From Microglena sp. YARC (Eukaryota > Chlorophyta > Chlorophyceae > Chlamydomonadales > Chlamydomonadaceae), in contig CM039462.1 of NCBI GenBank assembly GCA_022414725.1, positions 127,197,556 to 127,261,555 of the forward strand: 64,000 bases of DNA, in the 5' to 3' direction. The position numbers were made by a program, and so were the translations under genes. Positions 60,659 through 64,000 of the stretch are shown one piece after another (position 1 is the first letter of the stretch; every line of letters begins with the position of its first letter). Below the pieces are notes generated by a model. That model searched no databases. It saw only the letters and a program-made list of their open reading frames with translations, and was not told where the DNA came from.

Positions 60659-61693
60659 ATGTCGCAGATTATCGGCAACACGCGTGGATTGAACGCAGTG
60701 CGACCTGCAGCAACCAGGCGCACCGGTATGGGGACGTTTTATAGCTACCCCGACTTGGCCCCAGCACTCCCACTGCTGCTAAATTCACCAGCTAGCTTAA
60801 TTTGAAGGCTTGAAAATAAGCTGATGAATATTATCGAAGTCGCATTTCTGAATTGAACCGCATGAACCCATGCTTGATGAAAATATGAAGTTGGAAGGCT
60901 AGATTGATGGTAGCGAAGAAGGGTCAGATCATCAACTTTTCCCAAAATACTAAATTCAACGATACGGACATGCTCCATCCATCCGATTTAGCTGCTGCCC
61001 TTAACCAGGCATTCCGGAGAGGGATCACTTATCGCTCCCCCCCCCACCCCCCCACCCTTCCCCACCCCATCGTTGCTACCTACCCGCTCAGGCTCAATTC
61101 ACCCCCTTGAATAGATGACTTCCTTTCTCATTACTGTTCTCGATGCTGCAGGCGTTAAAGTCTTCGCCGCTGTTACCCCTCGAACTGACCCCAGTCAGCG
61201 AGTTGTCATCACCGGCATGGGATGCGCTTCCGTCTTCGGTAACGACACCGACGTCTTCTACCAGAAGTGGGTTGCTTCAAATCTCACCCAATGTAGCTAA
61301 TGTCTTCGAGGCTGGTGCTGGCGGTTCAGTTGTCCATTGCCGATTGCTTCAGTAGCCCATTCACAATCAATGGACGGCGACAAGCAGATCCCACCCATTC
61401 CTCCCACCCATTCCTCCCCCCCCCTCCCCCCCCTGTCTATCATGCCATCGCATTTAAAAATCAACCCATCGTGCTCCCAGCCTGGACCCACGAGCATCCA
61501 TGTGCGAAAATAATCCTCGCATTTTCCGAGGAATCGATTGAACCCTAGCAGACCACCTGATCAACTATGTCCCCGTTCTTTGCCCACCTAGGCTGCTCGA
61601 TGGCGTCAGCGGAATCAAAACCATCGACCGCTTTGACATCTCCGAGTACCCCACCAAGTTTGCTGGCCAGATCACCAACTTCGATGCTGAGGG
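60659..61693 (+). CDS. Plastid beta-ketoacyl-ACP synthase I/II (KAS), 5' exons only
   Basis: KAS condenses malonyl-ACP with acyl-ACP in plastid fatty-acid synthesis. Exons 60659-60725, 61152-61266 and 61592-61693 join in phase across GT-AG introns of 426 and 325 bp, giving 94 residues. The N-terminus (MSQIIGNTRGLNAVRPAATR, then RTGVKVFAAV) is Arg/Ala/Thr-rich without acidic residues, ending in a VKVFAA cleavage-like motif: a chloroplast transit peptide. The mature start is typical of KAS I/FabF: RVVITGMGCASVFGNDTD, LLDGVSGIKTIDRFDISEYP, TKFAGQITNFDAEG. The Cys-His-His catalytic residues lie much further along and are not in the window; I found no fourth exon in the 2.3 kb downstream. Either the next intron is long and repeat-filled or the gene is broken there. 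KAS I and II cannot be separated on this part. Confidence 0.88.
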
Positions 61694-62300
61694 GTAGGTC
61701 TGCTGCATGCCCCTTGTCAGATCACCACCAGCCAGATCATCCACATTTGTGACCAGGTTGATCTACTGCATGCCTTTGCAGTAAGCATGGGAGTCACTGC
61801 ATGCTCACAAAAAACGCATGCCTGTTGTTGCTAGCATGACATGGTGTTTGCGACTGGAAAAACAACCACCGTGATGTGGTGCATGTCAGCCACGTGCCCC
61901 TGCCAGATCACCACAATCCAGATCATCCACATCAATCACTAAGATTGATCTACTGCATGCCTTTGTTGTAAACATGGAAGTCACTGCATGCTCACAATAA
62001 GCGCATGCCTGTTGTTGTTAGCATGGCATGGTGTTTGTGACTTGAAAAACAACCACCATGATGTGGTGCTTGTCAGCCACATGCCCCTGCCTGATCACCA
62101 CAAGCCAGATCTTCCACATCTATAACCAAGTTGATCGACTGCATGCTTTTGTTGTCAGCATTCTAGCAACACTCACACACTGTTGTGCATGTAAGGGTAG
62201 ATGCGACTGTAAAAAAAACCACCATGATGAGGGGTAGGTTAGCTGCATGCCCCCTGCCAGGTCATCACCAGCCAGATCATCCTCATTTGTGAATAAGTTT
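61694..62300 (+). repeat. ~188-bp tandem repeat in KAS intron 3, with exon-edge echo
   Basis: GATCTACTGCATGCCTTTG recurs near 61759 and 61948 and as GATCGACTGCATGCTTTTG near 62134 (spacings about 189 and 186). The exon 3 donor GATGCTGAGGGGTAGGTCTG, then CTGCATGCCCC, is echoed at about 62226 as GATGAGGGGTAGGTTAGCTG, then CATGCCCC. CCAGATCACCA words from the exon also recur in each unit. Confidence 0.87.
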
Positions 62301-62789
62301 GTCTTCTAATTTATCCACTAATTATTTATATTACCCTATCACACATATCACGTAACCATTTAGTATTATTCACATGCATATATCTACACTTAGTTGATTT
62401 TGTGAGGATGGTCGGAAGACCCCCCCCGGAAGTTGGAGAGTGGGCTTGTCTTGTGCCAACACTGACCTGCCTATGACAAAGTAACGGAAACAGTTTTTGT
62501 TCTTCCGTGCGATGTGTCCCAAATTTAGCGACAAGGTGCGACCCTAATGTGGCGCGCTGCCCCCCAAATCTTGTTGAGTCCGGAGCCCGGGGCATTTTGG
62601 GGGGCATTTCTGACTTGTTTAGCTAGACCCATGCGCCGCCCTTGAGACGGAATGGCAAGGTGTCGTCGGAATAAAACACTGAACCACCAATTTAATATTC
62701 AATTTAAGAATCAAAGAGTCGAAGGTGATTGAATCATGTTTGGTATATGGCCTTGCATTCAAGCTCCGCCCCAGTACGCAGATCACCTT
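62301..62789. repeat. Dispersed ~150-bp repeat, copy 1, in otherwise unmarked sequence
   Basis: About 62,490-62,635 (TTCCGTGCGATGTGTCCCAA, AGCGACAAGGTGCGACCC, then CATTTCTGACTTGTTTAGC) is a diverged copy of about 63,660-63,800 (TTGTGCGACGCGTCGCAAAT, AGCGACTAGGTGCGGCCC, CATTCTGACTAGTTCAACC). No gene is seen. Confidence 0.7.
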
Positions 62790-63090
62790 ATCAAATAAAT
62801 GCATAAATAGTACGCCTTATTTCGAAGCTTGAGGTTGGGGGGGGCAGCCTGTTTTCTTGCAATAGGGCCAACCACCAACCCTACCCTATCCATATAAATA
62901 CATACATAGAACGCCTTATTACGAGGCTTGAGGTTGAGGGGGCCAGCCTGTTTGCTTGCACTGGGGCCAACCACCAACCCTACCCTATCCATATAAATAA
63001 ATATATAGAACTCCTTATTACGAGGCTTGAGGTTGAGGGGGCCAGCCCGTTTGCTTGCACTGGGGCCAACCACCAAAGATAACCTCATCA
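62790..63090 (-). repeat. 99-bp tandem repeat, three copies, frame-preserving
   Basis: Three copies, with ACGAGGCTTGAGGTTGAGGG in copies 2 and 3 and ATTTCGAAGCTTGAGGTTGG in copy 1. On the minus strand a 102-codon ATG frame encodes three 33-residue repeats (LVVGPSASKQAGPLNLKPRN, then KAFYVCIYMDRVG). Substitutions between copies keep the frame open. Coding is possible, but no family is recognised. Confidence 0.75.
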
Positions 63091-63650
63091 TCTAGATCAT
63101 ACCAATATTTGTTCACCTCATCATTCGGCTCAATCCACTGAGGATCCCTCTCCGCTATTTCCTTCCTTGATGCACAGCCCTCCTTCAGGGATTTGTTTCT
63201 AGCTATGTATAACGATAGTTTTTACCCCGTTTTAGCGAAATTATTGCTCTGTACAAATATAAACAAATGCAAGTTTTTTTGTTGTTAAAGCCCTTTATGG
63301 CCCTCAAAGCTATAAACAGGTATAAAAATTACTACGCTGCCCCTGGAGGAGGCCCAAACCGCTAAGCTAGTAAAATCCCACTTTCATATTTGAAAATAAA
63401 ATGACTGCTCGCCTTTTTAACCATCACTATTTCTTTTGGGGCTTCGGGTTGCAGCTTCTAGACAGCCCCCTTTCCCTGCCCTTAGGCCAAACCCGAAGCT
63501 AGCTATGCCTTTGAAAGCTGACATAACAGGTTTTCCAATGCAGCGGCATGCTTAGGGTTTGACCCAGTGGCTGGCTATTGGAGCTGGTGGGAAGCTGCCA
63601 TGAGTAGCCCCTACAAGAGACAGTGCCGAATACAATCCATGCGATACAAT
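63091..63650. other. No gene recognised
   Basis: Unique AT-rich then mixed sequence. I searched the plus strand for a KAS exon continuing after the DAEG junction and saw none. Confidence 0.45.
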
Positions 63651-63654
63651 CATC

Positions 63655-63800
63655 CATCTCACTGTTTTTTGTGCGACGCGTCGCAAATTGAGCGACTAGG
63701 TGCGGCCCAAGTGTAGCGCTCTGCCCCCTTCACCCTGGGGACTGCAAGTGGAGCTCGGGGGGGGTGGGGGGCCATTCTGACTAGTTCAACCAGACTCATG
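63655..63800. repeat. Dispersed ~150-bp repeat, copy 2
   Basis: Diverged partner, in the same orientation, of the 62,490-62,635 segment. The shared blocks are CAAATT-AGCGAC-AGGTGCG, TAGCGCTCTGCCCC and CATTCTGACTAGTT. Confidence 0.7.
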
Positions 63801-63839
63801 GTCACCATACAGCGACAGGATGGCGATAGAGTAGCGTCG

Positions 63840-64000
63840 TACACACTGTGATCCATTTCCCCACCAATCCATGCATCCATTCATGCATCAATCACTCTAG
63901 ACACCCATCTATTTATTTGTGCATCCATTCATGCATCCATGCATCCATCGTCCTTTACACCCATCTAAGTATGCATCCATCCATGCATCCTTCACTCTAG
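63840..64000. repeat. CATCCATGCATCCAT-type short repeat
   Basis: Degenerate CATCCATTCATGCATC units alternating with CACTCTAGACACCCATCTA. The array runs off the right edge of the window. Confidence 0.85.

Overview
The window is nuclear DNA from a eukaryote, most likely a photosynthetic alga of the green lineage. Three things point there: a telomere-type CCCTAAA run at about 43.95 kb (plant/green-algal type), genes with GT-AG spliceosomal introns, and a plastid-type beta-ketoacyl-ACP synthase with a transit-peptide-like N-terminus. The species is not identifiable from this sequence alone.

Layout. 1-1115: two blocks of one ~180-bp satellite family in opposite orientations. 1740-2334: the C-terminal part of a divergent histone H3 gene in two exons. 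2369-9510: nested minisatellites (24, 30, 57, 82, ~110 bp and other periods), G-rich dispersed repeats, one small ORF and a frameshifted F-box/ankyrin-repeat gene on the minus strand. 9853-17933: a ~195-bp satellite that becomes noisy toward a 1000-N scaffold gap (17934-18933). 18967-43948: a second satellite, period exactly 100 bp, nearly perfect through its core. 43949-44012: a short degenerate telomeric run, oriented as if the chromosome end lay to its left. 44.0-51.4 kb: gene-poor, with long G/C homopolymers, TA microsatellites, a hAT-like non-autonomous transposon (48902-49634), a 29-bp minisatellite and one diverged copy of the 100-bp satellite.

51538-58260 (minus): seven exons of a ubiquitin-activating enzyme (E1, UBA1 type). 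The reading frame is perfect across all splice junctions, but the gene stops after the active adenylation domain. The catalytic-cysteine and ubiquitin-fold domains were not found. 60659-61693 (plus): the first three exons of a plastid beta-ketoacyl-ACP synthase, whose remainder is not seen before the window ends.

The most unusual signal is that introns of both housekeeping genes contain degraded copies of adjoining exon edges, often with the splice site, at tandem spacings of about 130-200 bp. These 'exon-edge echoes' occur beside at least five E1 exon boundaries and one synthase boundary, which suggests repeated local tandem duplication across exon-intron junctions in this genome. The E1 and synthase genes are unrelated in function (protein ubiquitination and plastid fatty-acid synthesis). 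No operon-like or multi-gene system is visible.
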